NCBI RefSeq assembly: GCF_029714305.1
Contig: NZ_CP121647.1
Span: 5,848,501-5,912,500, forward strand
Length of the DNA stretch: 64,000 nt
Reading direction: 5' to 3'
From: Bradyrhizobium sp. CB3481
Lineage (GTDB): Bacteria; Pseudomonadota; Alphaproteobacteria; Rhizobiales; Xanthobacteraceae
Shown here: positions 30,389 through 38,214 of the stretch, one piece after another
How the letters are laid out: every line of letters begins with the position of its first letter
How positions within the stretch are numbered: position 1 is the first letter of the stretch
Program-made: the position numbers and the translations under genes
Notes under the pieces: model-generated
Seen by the model: the letters and a program-made list of their open reading frames with translations, nothing else
Database searches by the model: none
Told to the model about the DNA's origin: nothing

Positions 30389-31520
30389 CTAAGTCCTCCT
30401 GAACTTCTCAGCTACTCCATCTAGCGTCGAGAATACCGGCTCGACGGCATAGCCCGCCAAGAACGATAAAGCGGCAGACGACAAATTAAGCTCATTGTTG
30501 AACCCACCGAGACCGATGATCAGCCCGGCGAGACTTCCCAACGCAATGCGGACGACATGTCTGATAGGAGACGAAGATGCGAACGTCGAGTCCTTGATTT
30601 TCTCTGACGTCAGTCGGAGGACATAGGTCCCCGCACCGACCGCTCCCAACAAAAGCGGAACGAGCGCATTATAAAAAGCGTTAACAGAGCCACCTTTTGC
30701 TGCGCCTCACGAACTTCCCGACGCGTTCGATAGTAGTTTTGAACATTGTCGAAGCCTTTGTCCAGAAGGGGAAGTCGCGACAGGTCGCCCTCGTCGTAGT
30801 GAATGGAGCTAAAGCGGGTGATCTTGGAAATCGCATTGACCTTGGAATGAAGCTGATCTGATATCCAGTACAGGGTTTGGAGCTTTGTTCGCAATTCGTC
30901 GATCTTTTTTCTCGTTTCTTTGCTAATACGGCTTATCGTCGAGGTTGACCATCAAGGATTCGGCTTCGATTTGCTGGCTATCGAGATCACCCATGAGGTC
31001 CGAGATATGCGAGCTGATCTGAGGAGCGAGAACGTCGCCCTCTACCATAAGTTCATCGATCTCCTCGCTGAGCTTGCCCGAGGTATCAGCGATGAAATCC
31101 AAACCCCACTGCGCCCGCCACTAGGACCAGCAAAAGGATCAAATACCTTCGGGCGTGAATCTGTGCCCGTGATCGCCCGGCAGTCCACCAGTCCCACCAG
31201 CCATTTTGGGGAGCTGCAGCTAACTGGACCATCGGCACCGTATCCATGGAGACTGCTTTTATGAGGTCACAAAGCTTGCTGTACGCCGTCCAAAACTGGA
31301 TTGAGATTGCAGGCGACCACTAATTCTGCTCGGCAGCATCCCACGCTGTTACTAATGGCGAGACAACATCATCTGGAGTTGTCTTAGGACTCTCGGCCGC
31401 AAACTTCAGAAGAACAGCCGAGTTATGCAACGCGTCCCGCTCGCTATCTTGCAATTTATTAGTAGGGCCCCGCCGACGCTGCGATGGCCGCCAACGTTGA
31501 GCCTACAATCTCAATCAAGG
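30389..31520 (-). pseudogene. Multi-TM membrane protein, frameshifted
   Basis: Can be followed across frames as SLIEIVGSTLAAIAASAG, RERDALHNSAVLLKFAAESP, SIQFWTAYSKLCDLIKAVSM, a membrane helix YLILLLVLVAGAVGFGF, a long alpha-helical part (TSGKLSEEIDELMVEGDVL to KKIDELRTKLQTLYWISDQL), then three more hydrophobic segments (VALLTLFYNALVPLLLGAVG, VVRIALGSLAGLIIGLGG, LSSAALSFLAGYAVEPVF). Stops or frame changes occur near 31460, 31320, 31105, 30930 and 30680. The last fits loss of one T in a run. About 370 codons in total. The TM-coiled coil-TM layout is reminiscent of SLATT-type membrane effectors but is longer; the family is not established. Confidence 0.5.
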
Positions 31521-31857
31521 GACCGTCCTGAAAAGAATATGAGATGTGACCGAAACAAAGATTTCCGACCGCAAGGCAAAATGGTCCACGGCAAAAACGT
31601 ATGCCGAATTATATACATCTCTAAGCTGCCGTCTAGATGAAGCCATGCCATTGGTCGCATGATACCGTCTGATAAGATCGCTGAACGTCCGCTTCTCAAG
31701 CCTGTGCCACAACCCTACAAGGGGGCTTGCACCGTTGCCGGGCGCATCGAGCATCATCAGAGACTCTGCGGCCCCCTGCGGTGGGCCGCACATAACTGTG
31801 TGTACGGAAAACCTTCCTCCGAGTTGATGGCGTGATGGAATCGCCTAAGCTGCTGGA
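31521..31857. other. No recognisable gene
   Basis: A minus-strand frame (LWHRLEKRTFSDLIRRYHA) may belong to the 5' part of the broken membrane-protein locus, but no family is recognised. Confidence 0.3.
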
Positions 31858-32360
31858 ATGATCGGGCTATTCTGTTTCGCTCTGGCCCTCCTGGGGTCAC
31901 CTTTCAAGTCGAAGCTGCGGCTCGAAGCGGAGAACGCGGTGCTTCGCGTGGGCATCGATCCGGGCGTCGTCAACTTGCAAGATCGCGCGACTTATCCGGT
32001 CGGCCGCTGGCCATTGCGCCGGCATGTTCGCCAGCCGCGCCGCGACATCGCGCGCTGGCTTTCGTTGAGGTGGCGGCGTTTCAGATCAGTCGATTGCTTC
32101 CCGTCGGCGCAGTGATGCGGCGATTGATCCCCTGCAGGTGTAGGCTCGACTCCGGCGGGGCCGTCCCCACGGGGATCGGGACTCAATTCTGTCTGGGCGA
32201 TCCTAAACCTTGGGACGCGGGCAATGAGCGACCTTTGGCTGCGGACCCTGATCACCGTGTCAATGCTGCCAATGCTGAATGGCGGCGGTGGTGGTCGGGC
32301 AGCGCTAGTCCAGCGCTGCGCGAAGAGGGACACAATGAGCGTGGTCTGATGATTTCCCAA
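31858..32360 (+). mobile_element. IS481-like transposase N-terminal remnant
   Basis: The ATG at 31858 starts MIGLFCFALALLGSPFKSKL followed by RLEAENAVLR, which is the N-terminus of a common rhizobial integrase-core (rve) transposase. Similarity ends after about 30 residues. The remainder up to the integrase has no recognisable coding content. Confidence 0.55.
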
Positions 32361-32372
32361 ACCCTAGCTTAG

Positions 32373-33758
32373 CTAGTTCGCGCAGTTTTCCAGGATTGCC
32401 TTGATCGCCACAATCTTTTTTGGATCGGCGAAGCTATCGATCCGGTCAGCCCAATGCTGCATCAGCTTCGTGCGCGAGCCGATCAGGGCTAGAGGTCCAT
32501 GCCGTTTGTAGATCGCCTTCACCGAGTCACTTTCGAGATGCGCCAGCTGCAGCTCGATGACGTCGCCATCCCACACCTTGGCTTCCGTGATCTCCTCGTG
32601 GTGGCAAAGGGTCGAAAACGTCGTGCGGAAACCATGAGCGCAATGTTCGGTCTTGGTGTCGATGCCGAGCGCGCGCAGCCGACTACAGAGCGTTCTGTTG
32701 GACAGCGGTGCATCTTCGGCGCAAGCGAAAACATAGCGTCGATTGCCGGTGACCTTCTGCACGCCTCGCAGGATAGTAATGGCTTGCCGCGACAGCGGCA
32801 CGACATGCTCCCAGCCGGTTTTCATTTTGGCCCCGGGAATGGTCCAGCGCTCGGCATTCCAATCGACCTCAGTCCATTCCATGTTGTTGATGATGCCAGG
32901 GCGAGGGATCGTCAGTGCATTGAGCCGAAGGGCATCACCAACCATATCGTTAAATCTGGCCTTCTCCCATGTCGACATAATCAGCCTGAAGAGGCGCACC
33001 ACATCCTGCGGCTCGGTGACGCCGGGTCGCGGCGTCGAGACGTTGACCGTGAGTTGCTTCTTGCAGGCACGGAATGGATTGTAGCCATCACCCTCGAGGT
33101 CGGCATAGTCGCAGACCTGTTGACCGATGCTGTGGACTCGATCACGGGTCTCCAATCTGCCTTCAGCTTGCATCGACCGGAAGAATGCGAGCACGTCAGG
33201 GCGTTTGATATCCTTCCGATGAAGTTTGCCAAAACGATCCTTCAAATAACCGGCCCATCTTTCGAGCAGCGCGACGGTATCGGGACTGCGCACAGTGACA
33301 AGCCTGCCGCGCTTGATCTTCTCGGCTTTCTTCTCTGCCAGCCATTCATCGATCCATACGCCGAAAGGGCGTTCAGCCGCCTGACGATGCCTTGCGAATT
33401 GCTTTTCGCTGGAGGGATCGACCGGCGGGTCTTGGGCGAGCAGGGCCTTTGCGGCGTCACGCTTCTGACGGGCCGTGGCGAGCGAGAAGGTGCCGTCGTT
33501 GCCATTGCCGTAAGGCCCTATGGAGTAGGTCTTCTGTCGGCCGTGAAAGCGATAGGCCATCTGCCAGAGCTTTGAAGCGGCCTTGCCCGGTCTGTTTGGA
33601 TCCGCCTTGATGAAGAGATAGAGGCCGCCACCTGTCACGTCTGAAATCTTGGTAGCCGTCCAAGCCCCGTTCTCGAATTTCGGTCTGGCGGCACGACAGT
33701 CGACATCGGTCCTGATCTGCTCGGGGGTGGAGTGCTCGCCAGCCTGTTTGCGTGCCAT
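32373..33758 (-). CDS. int: Tyrosine recombinase, island/phage-type integrase
   Basis: 461 residues. The N-terminal arm-binding domain (about 20-110) shows KISDVTGGGLYLFIKAD, LWQMAYRFHGRQKTYSIGPY and SLATARQKRDAAKALL, the usual DUF4102-like pattern. A core-binding SAM-like domain follows (about 130-240). The catalytic domain has the first Arg in LNALTIPRPG, His-x-x-Arg in CAHGFRTTFS, then LAHLESDSVKAIYKRH with the nucleophile Y417. The frame is complete. It reads away from the intact core chromosome and into the island, its 5' end faces a direct-repeat array, and the density of IS debris drops to zero beyond it, so it most likely marks the island end. A tRNA or att core could not be identified. 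Confidence 0.92.
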   Translation of the reverse strand: MARKQAGEHSTPEQIRTDVDCRAARPKFENGAWTATKISDVTGGGLYLFIKADPNRPGKAASKLWQMAYRFHGRQKTYSIGPYGNGNDGTFSLATARQKRDAAKALLAQDPPVDPSSEKQFARHRQAAERPFGVWIDEWLAEKKAEKIKRGRLVTVRSPDTVALLERWAGYLKDRFGKLHRKDIKRPDVLAFFRSMQAEGRLETRDRVHSIGQQVCDYADLEGDGYNPFRACKKQLTVNVSTPRPGVTEPQDVVRLFRLIMSTWEKARFNDMVGDALRLNALTIPRPGIINNMEWTEVDWNAERWTIPGAKMKTGWEHVVPLSRQAITILRGVQKVTGNRRYVFACAEDAPLSNRTLCSRLRALGIDTKTEHCAHGFRTTFSTLCHHEEITEAKVWDGDVIELQLAHLESDSVKAIYKRHGPLALIGSRTKLMQHWADRIDSFADPKKIVAIKAILENCAN

Positions 33759-33813
33759 CTGCTTGTCTTTCAGTTCGGAAAATCGGAATTACGCCGTGAA
33801 CGTTTGTTCTTCC

Positions 33814-33855
33814 GATACCAACAGATACCAACAGATACCAACAAAAATACCAACA
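33814..33855. repeat. Direct-repeat array upstream of the integrase
   Basis: Three adjacent perfect copies of GATACCAACA (33814-33823, 33824-33833, 33834-33843), then a variant AAATACCAACA at 33845-33855. The array begins 56 bp upstream of the integrase start. Short direct repeats at this place are typical of arm-type integrase binding sites near attP/attR, but slippage of a microsatellite is also possible. Confidence 0.6.
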
Positions 33856-34056
33856 AAGTCGGCGACTGGATGCGAATGAGAACAAACAGTGACGAACAGG
33901 AATGTACGCGAAACGCCCTATTTTTCAAGGGTTTCTGAGGGAGGCGCAAACACCATAGAACGTTTTAGGACGGGCCCGAACACCCTGCTTTCTTACGTCC
34001 GAGGTAATCGAAACGGGTCACCGGCTGGCTCATCTTGAGGGCACAGGAGATGACCC

Positions 34057-34278
34057 ATGCTGATGCTTATGCTCTTCCGCCTCGCCGCCACCGCGATCCC
34101 CGTCGTGATCAATCTGGCCACCCGGGTCGTGGCACGCTCTCTGAACATGCCCGAACCCCTGGTGCACGACACCGGCGTCTTCGTGTTCGTGCAGGTGCAG
34201 ACGATCGAGAACCGCATCGGCAAGGCGCTCTGCCCCGTGCGGCTGATGCGTCGGCTGCGGTCGCTGCTGCAACGCTGA
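34057..34278 (+). CDS. Small hypothetical protein
   Basis: 73 residues with a hydrophobic N-terminus (MLMLMLFRLAATAIPVVINL) that could be a membrane anchor, and a basic C-terminus (LCPVRLMRRLRSLLQR). GGAG lies 10 bases before the ATG. First gene of the core side. No family recognised. Confidence 0.45.
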   Translation: MLMLMLFRLAATAIPVVINLATRVVARSLNMPEPLVHDTGVFVFVQVQTIENRIGKALCPVRLMRRLRSLLQR

Positions 34279-34289
34279 TCCCGTCCCGC

Positions 34290-34337
34290 AGCATGATCCC
34301 GAAAAGTGGGTACCGGTTTTCGGAAAGAGATCATGCT
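34290..34337. repeat. Interspersed palindrome, AGCATGATC family
   Basis: Begins AGCATGATCCCGAAAAG and ends AAAGAGATCATGCT, forming a 48-base imperfect palindrome. A second copy of the same family is at 62588-62636. It sits between two convergent-free core genes, as such Bradyrhizobiaceae elements do. Confidence 0.75.
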
Positions 34338-34368
34338 CATTTCAAGCCCCCAGCCAAGGAGAACTGTC

Positions 34369-34767
34369 ATGATCCGCCCATCCACCTTCCTGAGCCGTGC
34401 CCTGCTCGCCGACGCCATCTTCAGCGGCGTCGCGGCGGTTGCCCTCACCCTCGGCGCCGGCGCGCTGGCGCCGTTCCTCAATCTGCCGGACGTCTTGCTC
34501 CGCGAAACCGGCCTGTTCCTGATCGCCTATACCGCGCTGGTCGGCTGGCTCGCCATGCGGTCGACGGTGGCGAAGGCGCTGGTGCTACTCGTGATCGTCG
34601 GTAACGCCGCGTGGACTCTCGGCAGCATCGCGCTGTTGTTCTCGGGTGCGGTGTCGCCGAACCCGCTCGGTCAGGTGTTCATCGTGGCGCAGGCGATCGC
34701 CACCGGCGTGTTTGCGGAGCTGCAGTATATCGGCATGCGCAAGAGTGGTGAGACGGTGACGGCGTAA
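34369..34767 (+). CDS. Four-TM hypothetical membrane protein
   Basis: 132 residues from ATG 34369, with AAGGAGAAC just upstream. Four hydrophobic segments are visible (LLADAIFSGVAAVALTLGAG, LLRETGLFLIAYTALVGWLA, KALVLLVIVGNAAWTLGSIA, LGQVFIVAQAIATGVFAELQ). This pattern is common in small SPW/DoxX-like membrane proteins of Rhizobiales, but I cannot name a function. Confidence 0.7.
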   Translation: MIRPSTFLSRALLADAIFSGVAAVALTLGAGALAPFLNLPDVLLRETGLFLIAYTALVGWLAMRSTVAKALVLLVIVGNAAWTLGSIALLFSGAVSPNPLGQVFIVAQAIATGVFAELQYIGMRKSGETVTA

Positions 34768-34788
34768 GTTCTGTCATTATTGCGAAGT

Positions 34789-34828
34789 GAAGCAATCCAT
34801 GGCGCCACACGCCACAATGGATTGCTTC
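34789..34828. repeat. Strong palindrome after the membrane protein gene
   Basis: GAAGCAATCCAT (34789-34800) pairs with ATGGATTGCTTC (34817-34828), with GGCG/CGCC extending the stem inward. No T-run follows. It may act as a transcription end or mRNA stabiliser, and resembles another dispersed repeat of this group. Confidence 0.6.
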
Positions 34829-35071
34829 CATCTTCGTTCGTAGAGCCTTGGCATACAGTTGTCGCGATCAAATGTCGTAAGGCCCCTTCAAGCAGCAGAT
34901 ATCGGCGACCGACTGTGAACTGGATAACAATCCTTCACAACGTCTGCGGATAATAATATCCGCGACGACTTAAGATTTTTTCCGCCGCAGCCAAAGACGG
35001 CAGCCGTCAAAGACCGCTCTTGCATCGTCAGTCCGATTCTGCCCGCCACCGGGAAACGCTTGGGGGATCCA

Positions 35072-36637
35072 ATGGCTATTAAAGACGAAATCAAATGGTT
35101 CAAAGAGCAGTTCGCCGCGGATGTCATCCCCGCCCTGGCCGGCACGCCGATATCTTTCGATCTGGTCAGCGCGATCGCGTTCCAGGAATCCGGCGAATTG
35201 TGGAGCAAGCTGCGCCTGCATCTGCCGCGCGAGGAGATTTTGCGGCTCTCGGTCGGCGACACCCTCGATGATCCGAATCGCAGCGCATTCCCGAAGAACA
35301 AGGAAGCGCTGATCGCGGTTCAGCGAGGTCAGGCGATGTTCGAGCTGGCCCATCGGCTATTAGTGGAGATGGCCGATGCCACCGGCATCGAAGCCTATCA
35401 GGCCGTGGCGCAGAGGCCGCACAAGTTCGTGCACGGCTACGGCATTTTCCAATATGACCTGCAATTCTTTCGCCGCGATCCGGATTTCTTCCTGGAGCAG
35501 CGTTGGAAGAGCATCGACGCCTGTGTCGACAAGATGATGACTGAGCTGAAACGAGGACTGGACCAGCTCGGCTTCAGCGACAAGGCGTCACTCACCGATC
35601 GGGAGTCGGCCTTTGTCGCGATCGTCTACAACACCGGTTTCGGCAATTTCAGGGAAAGCCGCGAACTGCAGCAGGGTCACCATGACGGGACGCATTTCTA
35701 CGGCGAGAACATCGATCGCTATCTGAAAATCGCGCACACAATCCCGACGCCATCGGTCGGCGCGAGGCCCACGCCGCCCGCCATGGCGCCCCTTCCATCA
35801 GCCGGGCGGTCGATCGTCGCCATCGCCAAGGCCGAGTTCGACCGCTTCCATGGCATCGACGAGGGCGACGAACCGCTGCGCAGCCGCATTGCCGATTATT
35901 ATGAAGCGGGCGGCGGCAGCCGGAACCTGGACCCCACGCTGAATGAGAATGCCTGGTCGGCAGCCTTCGTTTCATTCTGCGTCAAGCAGTCCGGCGCGAC
36001 ACCAGACCAGTTCAAGTTCAATCTCAGCCATAGCGTTTTCGTTCGCGCGGCCATTGCCAACGGCGATGCCGACCGCGGCGTCTTCCGCGGACACCGCGTT
36101 ACCGAGTACGCGCCCAGGCTCGGCGACCTGGTTCACCACAATCGGGACGGCGGAACGCTCAGCTTCGACTTTGCCCGCGCCAACACCGGCTATCCGTCGC
36201 ACAGTGCCATTGTGGTCGATTTCGAAGTGCGCAACGGCGTGCGTCATGCCGTGACGATCGGCGGCAATGAGGGCCTTTCAGGCGGCACGGGGACCGTCGG
36301 CATGAAGCGCTTCCCGCTCGACGCAAACGGCTTCCTCAATCAATCGGCCATCGGCGTCAAGCTCATTTGCGTGGTCGAAAACCAACTTGCAGCTGGCGTC
36401 GTGACACCGGCGATGCCGCTAGGTCCCCACGTCGTTTCCGTACGCACTGATCTGAAGCTGCGCGGCGGCCCTGGCCCCACCTTCCCGGTCATCGCGCCGC
36501 TCCTCAACGGAACGCCGCTGAATGTTCTCGAGTTCGAAGACAATCCGACCGGCCGTTGGGCGCTCGTCGATCTCGAGGGTGACGGAATCAAGGACGGCTT
36601 CGTATTCGCAAAGTTCATCGTGCCGGTCACCTCGTGA
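35072..36637 (+). CDS. DUF2272/SH3-domain protein, probable peptidoglycan-related
   Basis: 521 residues from ATG 35072. The N-terminal 240 residues are helical with lysozyme-like features (SAIAFQESGELW, FVHGYGIFQYDLQFF, AIVYNTGFGNF). A central domain of DUF2272 (NlpC/P60-like) type contains NENAWSAAFVSFCVKQSGA with a candidate catalytic Cys, LGDLVHHNRD, and YPSHSAIVVDF with a candidate His. The C-terminal 90 residues (SVRTDLKLRGGPGPTFPVIA) are a bacterial SH3 domain. No signal peptide is seen, which is odd for a cell-wall enzyme. A toxin or phage-derived lysin origin is possible. Stands alone in its direction. Confidence 0.75.
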   Translation: MAIKDEIKWFKEQFAADVIPALAGTPISFDLVSAIAFQESGELWSKLRLHLPREEILRLSVGDTLDDPNRSAFPKNKEALIAVQRGQAMFELAHRLLVEMADATGIEAYQAVAQRPHKFVHGYGIFQYDLQFFRRDPDFFLEQRWKSIDACVDKMMTELKRGLDQLGFSDKASLTDRESAFVAIVYNTGFGNFRESRELQQGHHDGTHFYGENIDRYLKIAHTIPTPSVGARPTPPAMAPLPSAGRSIVAIAKAEFDRFHGIDEGDEPLRSRIADYYEAGGGSRNLDPTLNENAWSAAFVSFCVKQSGATPDQFKFNLSHSVFVRAAIANGDADRGVFRGHRVTEYAPRLGDLVHHNRDGGTLSFDFARANTGYPSHSAIVVDFEVRNGVRHAVTIGGNEGLSGGTGTVGMKRFPLDANGFLNQSAIGVKLICVVENQLAAGVVTPAMPLGPHVVSVRTDLKLRGGPGPTFPVIAPLLNGTPLNVLEFEDNPTGRWALVDLEGDGIKDGFVFAKFIVPVTS

Positions 36638-36740
36638 CAGGATGTCTTTCGATCAGCTGGGCAACATCAGGGTGCGTCCCCGAGAAGGCTGCTCGGCGTG
36701 CGTGGCCAGCTATGTTCTCCGAATTATCGGAAAGCTTTGT

Positions 36741-36770
36741 CGCTTCCTCCCCAGAATGATGGAGGAAGCG
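36741..36770. terminator. Perfect 10-bp hairpin between convergent genes
   Basis: CGCTTCCTCC (36741-36750) and GGAGGAAGCG (36761-36770) with a 10-base loop. It lies just beyond the stop of the small membrane gene and about 100 bp after the DUF2272 gene, so it can serve both. There is no long T-run. Confidence 0.6.
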
Positions 36771-36772
36771 CC

Positions 36773-36907
36773 TCAGCTCAAAACCACCGCGGCGATCATC
36801 CCGGCAAACGTCAATACCAGCCCGATAACCAGCATCGGCACCAGGCTGCTGCCGGAATACGGGTTAGCCTGCTCCTTGCTGGTGACGACATGTGCACGAT
36901 AGGCCAT
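36773..36907 (-). CDS. 44-residue single-TM protein coupled to the hemoglobin gene
   Basis: Translation MAYRAHVVTSKEQANPYSGS followed by one membrane helix (LVPMLVIGLVLTFAGMIAAV). Its ATG overlaps the TAA stop of the hemoglobin gene (TAATG), so it is probably translationally coupled and co-regulated with it under NsrR. No family is recognised. The hairpin at 36741 follows immediately. Confidence 0.6.
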   Translation of the reverse strand: MAYRAHVVTSKEQANPYSGSSLVPMLVIGLVLTFAGMIAAVVLS

Positions 36908-37383
36908 TAGACTGCTCCTGGCTGGTTGCGTCGAAATCGATCCCCCTTGCCCAGCATGACGCCGTGGAAACCGGCGATGCCGAGTTCAAGGCTTTGCGCA
37001 ATGCGCCGCGCCCGCTCGACAAAATGCGCTTCGGCTTCACCCGGACAGATCTCGCGGGCGGTTTCTTCGAACAGCGCGAGCCAGCGGTCGAAATGACCGC
37101 CGTCGACCGGCAGCGGAAGGTGCTTGGCCATCGGGGTGCCGTGATAGCGGCCCGTCATCAGCGCGACTGAGGACCAGAACGCGCACATCTGCGCCAGATG
37201 CGGCTCCCAGTCCTTGATGCGCGTCTCGAAGACCGGCCCCAGCACGGCATCCTCACGGACCTTGGCATAGAAGCCGCGCACCAGGCGCTCGATCATCGCC
37301 TCATCGATGCCCGTCCGCTCCATGATGTCGGCGGTCAACTGCTCTCGACGCGCCGGCCCTGCCACAATCGCTTCCATTACCAA
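36907..37383 (-). CDS. Group III truncated hemoglobin
   Basis: 158 residues; ATG at 37383 or 37377. Short 2-on-2 globin fold: IERLVRGFYAKVREDAVLGP (helices A-B with the VFETRI bend), then FWSSVALMTGRYHGTPMAKH, LPLPVDGGHFDRWLALFEET, which is the group III signature with the heme-facing Tyr/Trp and the His before LPL. These proteins bind oxygen and NO and usually detoxify NO with a reductase. The gene is divergent from nsrR with a perfect palindrome between, so it is very probably induced by NO. Confidence 0.88.
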   Translation of the reverse strand: MVMEAIVAGPARREQLTADIMERTGIDEAMIERLVRGFYAKVREDAVLGPVFETRIKDWEPHLAQMCAFWSSVALMTGRYHGTPMAKHLPLPVDGGHFDRWLALFEETAREICPGEAEAHFVERARRIAQSLELGIAGFHGVMLGKGDRFRRNQPGAV

Positions 37384-37392
37384 GCCTGCCCT

Positions 37393-37419
37393 TAAATAGG
37401 TATTTCAAATACCTATTTA
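37393..37419. promoter_or_regulatory. Probable NsrR operator
   Basis: Perfect inverted repeat TAAATAGGTATTT-C-AAATACCTATTTA (13-bp arms, one-base centre). It lies 10 bp before the hemoglobin start and 45 bp before the NsrR start. Spacing and AT-rich arms resemble NsrR sites in other bacteria. Confidence 0.75.
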
Positions 37420-37463
37420 GACGGCTATAGATGAATTGCAAGCTGATCTTTTGAAAGGCTCTC

Positions 37464-37892
37464 ATGCGCCTGACGTCATTCACGGATTTCGCCTTGCGCG
37501 CCTTGATGCGGCTGGCTGGCGAGCCCGACCGCTGGTTCGCAACCAACGAGATCGCAGCGGAGTTCGGCATATCCCGCAATCATCTCGCCAAGGTGGTGCG
37601 CGACCTTGCCGACAGTGGCTTCATCTCGACCCAGCGCGGCGTCGGCGGCGGTTTCATGCTGGCCCGCCCGGCCCAATCGATCACCATTGGCGAAGTGGTC
37701 CGCGCGCTGGAAGGGCCGCCGCTGGTCGAATGCTTCCGCGAGGACGGCGGCAGTTGCGCGCTGAAGCCGCGCTGCCGGCTGAAGGCGAAGCTCGCTGCCG
37801 CGCGCGAGGCCTTCATGCGCGAGCTCGATGCGACCACATTGGCGGAATGCGCCTACCCCGCGCCGGCCAAGCGCAGCCCTGCCCACGCATGA
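37464..37892 (+). CDS. nsrR: Rrf2-family nitric-oxide sensor NsrR
   Basis: 142 residues. The winged helix-turn-helix includes FGISRNHLAKVVRDLADSGF and RGVGGGFMLAR. The three iron-sulfur ligands C90, C98 and C104 lie in ECFREDGGSCAL-KPRC with the spacing of NsrR, and D8 (SFTDFALRAL) matches the extra Asp ligand of NsrR rather than IscR. When the cluster reacts with NO, the repressor leaves DNA. The adjacent palindrome and hemoglobin gene are its obvious targets, including its own promoter. Start ATG 37464. Confidence 0.88.
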   Translation: MRLTSFTDFALRALMRLAGEPDRWFATNEIAAEFGISRNHLAKVVRDLADSGFISTQRGVGGGFMLARPAQSITIGEVVRALEGPPLVECFREDGGSCALKPRCRLKAKLAAAREAFMRELDATTLAECAYPAPAKRSPAHA

Positions 37893-37920
37893 GGGGCGAA
37901 CGAACCATCAGGTGCGATGC

Positions 37921-38211
37921 ATGAAACCGATCGAATTCGAAAACGGCACTGTGCAGATCGACGCGGCCATCGTCGCCGAAGGCCTCGGCCTGACGCCGTC
38001 CCTGCTACGGCAGGAGATGCGCGCCGGCAGGATCACGAGCTTGGCCGAGCGCGGAATGGATGCGGATAGCGGCCGGCATCGCCTGACCTTCTTTTCCGAA
38101 TATCGGCGGTTTCGCGTCGTGGTCGACGCAACAGGCGCGATCATTCAGCGCTCGGCGGTAGATTTCGGCGATGCACGTCTGCCGAGATCGGTGCATAAGC
38201 CCGGCGGATGA
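37921..38211 (+). CDS. Small hypothetical protein (DUF6522-like)
   Basis: 96 residues from ATG 37921, starting MKPIEFENGTVQIDAAIVAEGL. The pattern LTPSLLRQEMRAGRITSLAE and RHRLTFFSEYRRFRVVVDATG is that of a small conserved rhizobial family often encoded near Rrf2 regulators and respiratory genes. It begins 28 bp after nsrR in the same direction, so they may be co-transcribed. Confidence 0.65.
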   Translation: MKPIEFENGTVQIDAAIVAEGLGLTPSLLRQEMRAGRITSLAERGMDADSGRHRLTFFSEYRRFRVVVDATGAIIQRSAVDFGDARLPRSVHKPGG

Positions 38212-38214
38212 GGC

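Noticed and set aside
33814..33855. A CRISPR array
   Set aside because: The units are only 10 bp with no spacers.
33860..34050. A tRNA gene as integration target beside the integrase
   Set aside because: No cloverleaf, T-arm GTTCGA-type sequence or CCA end could be found here.
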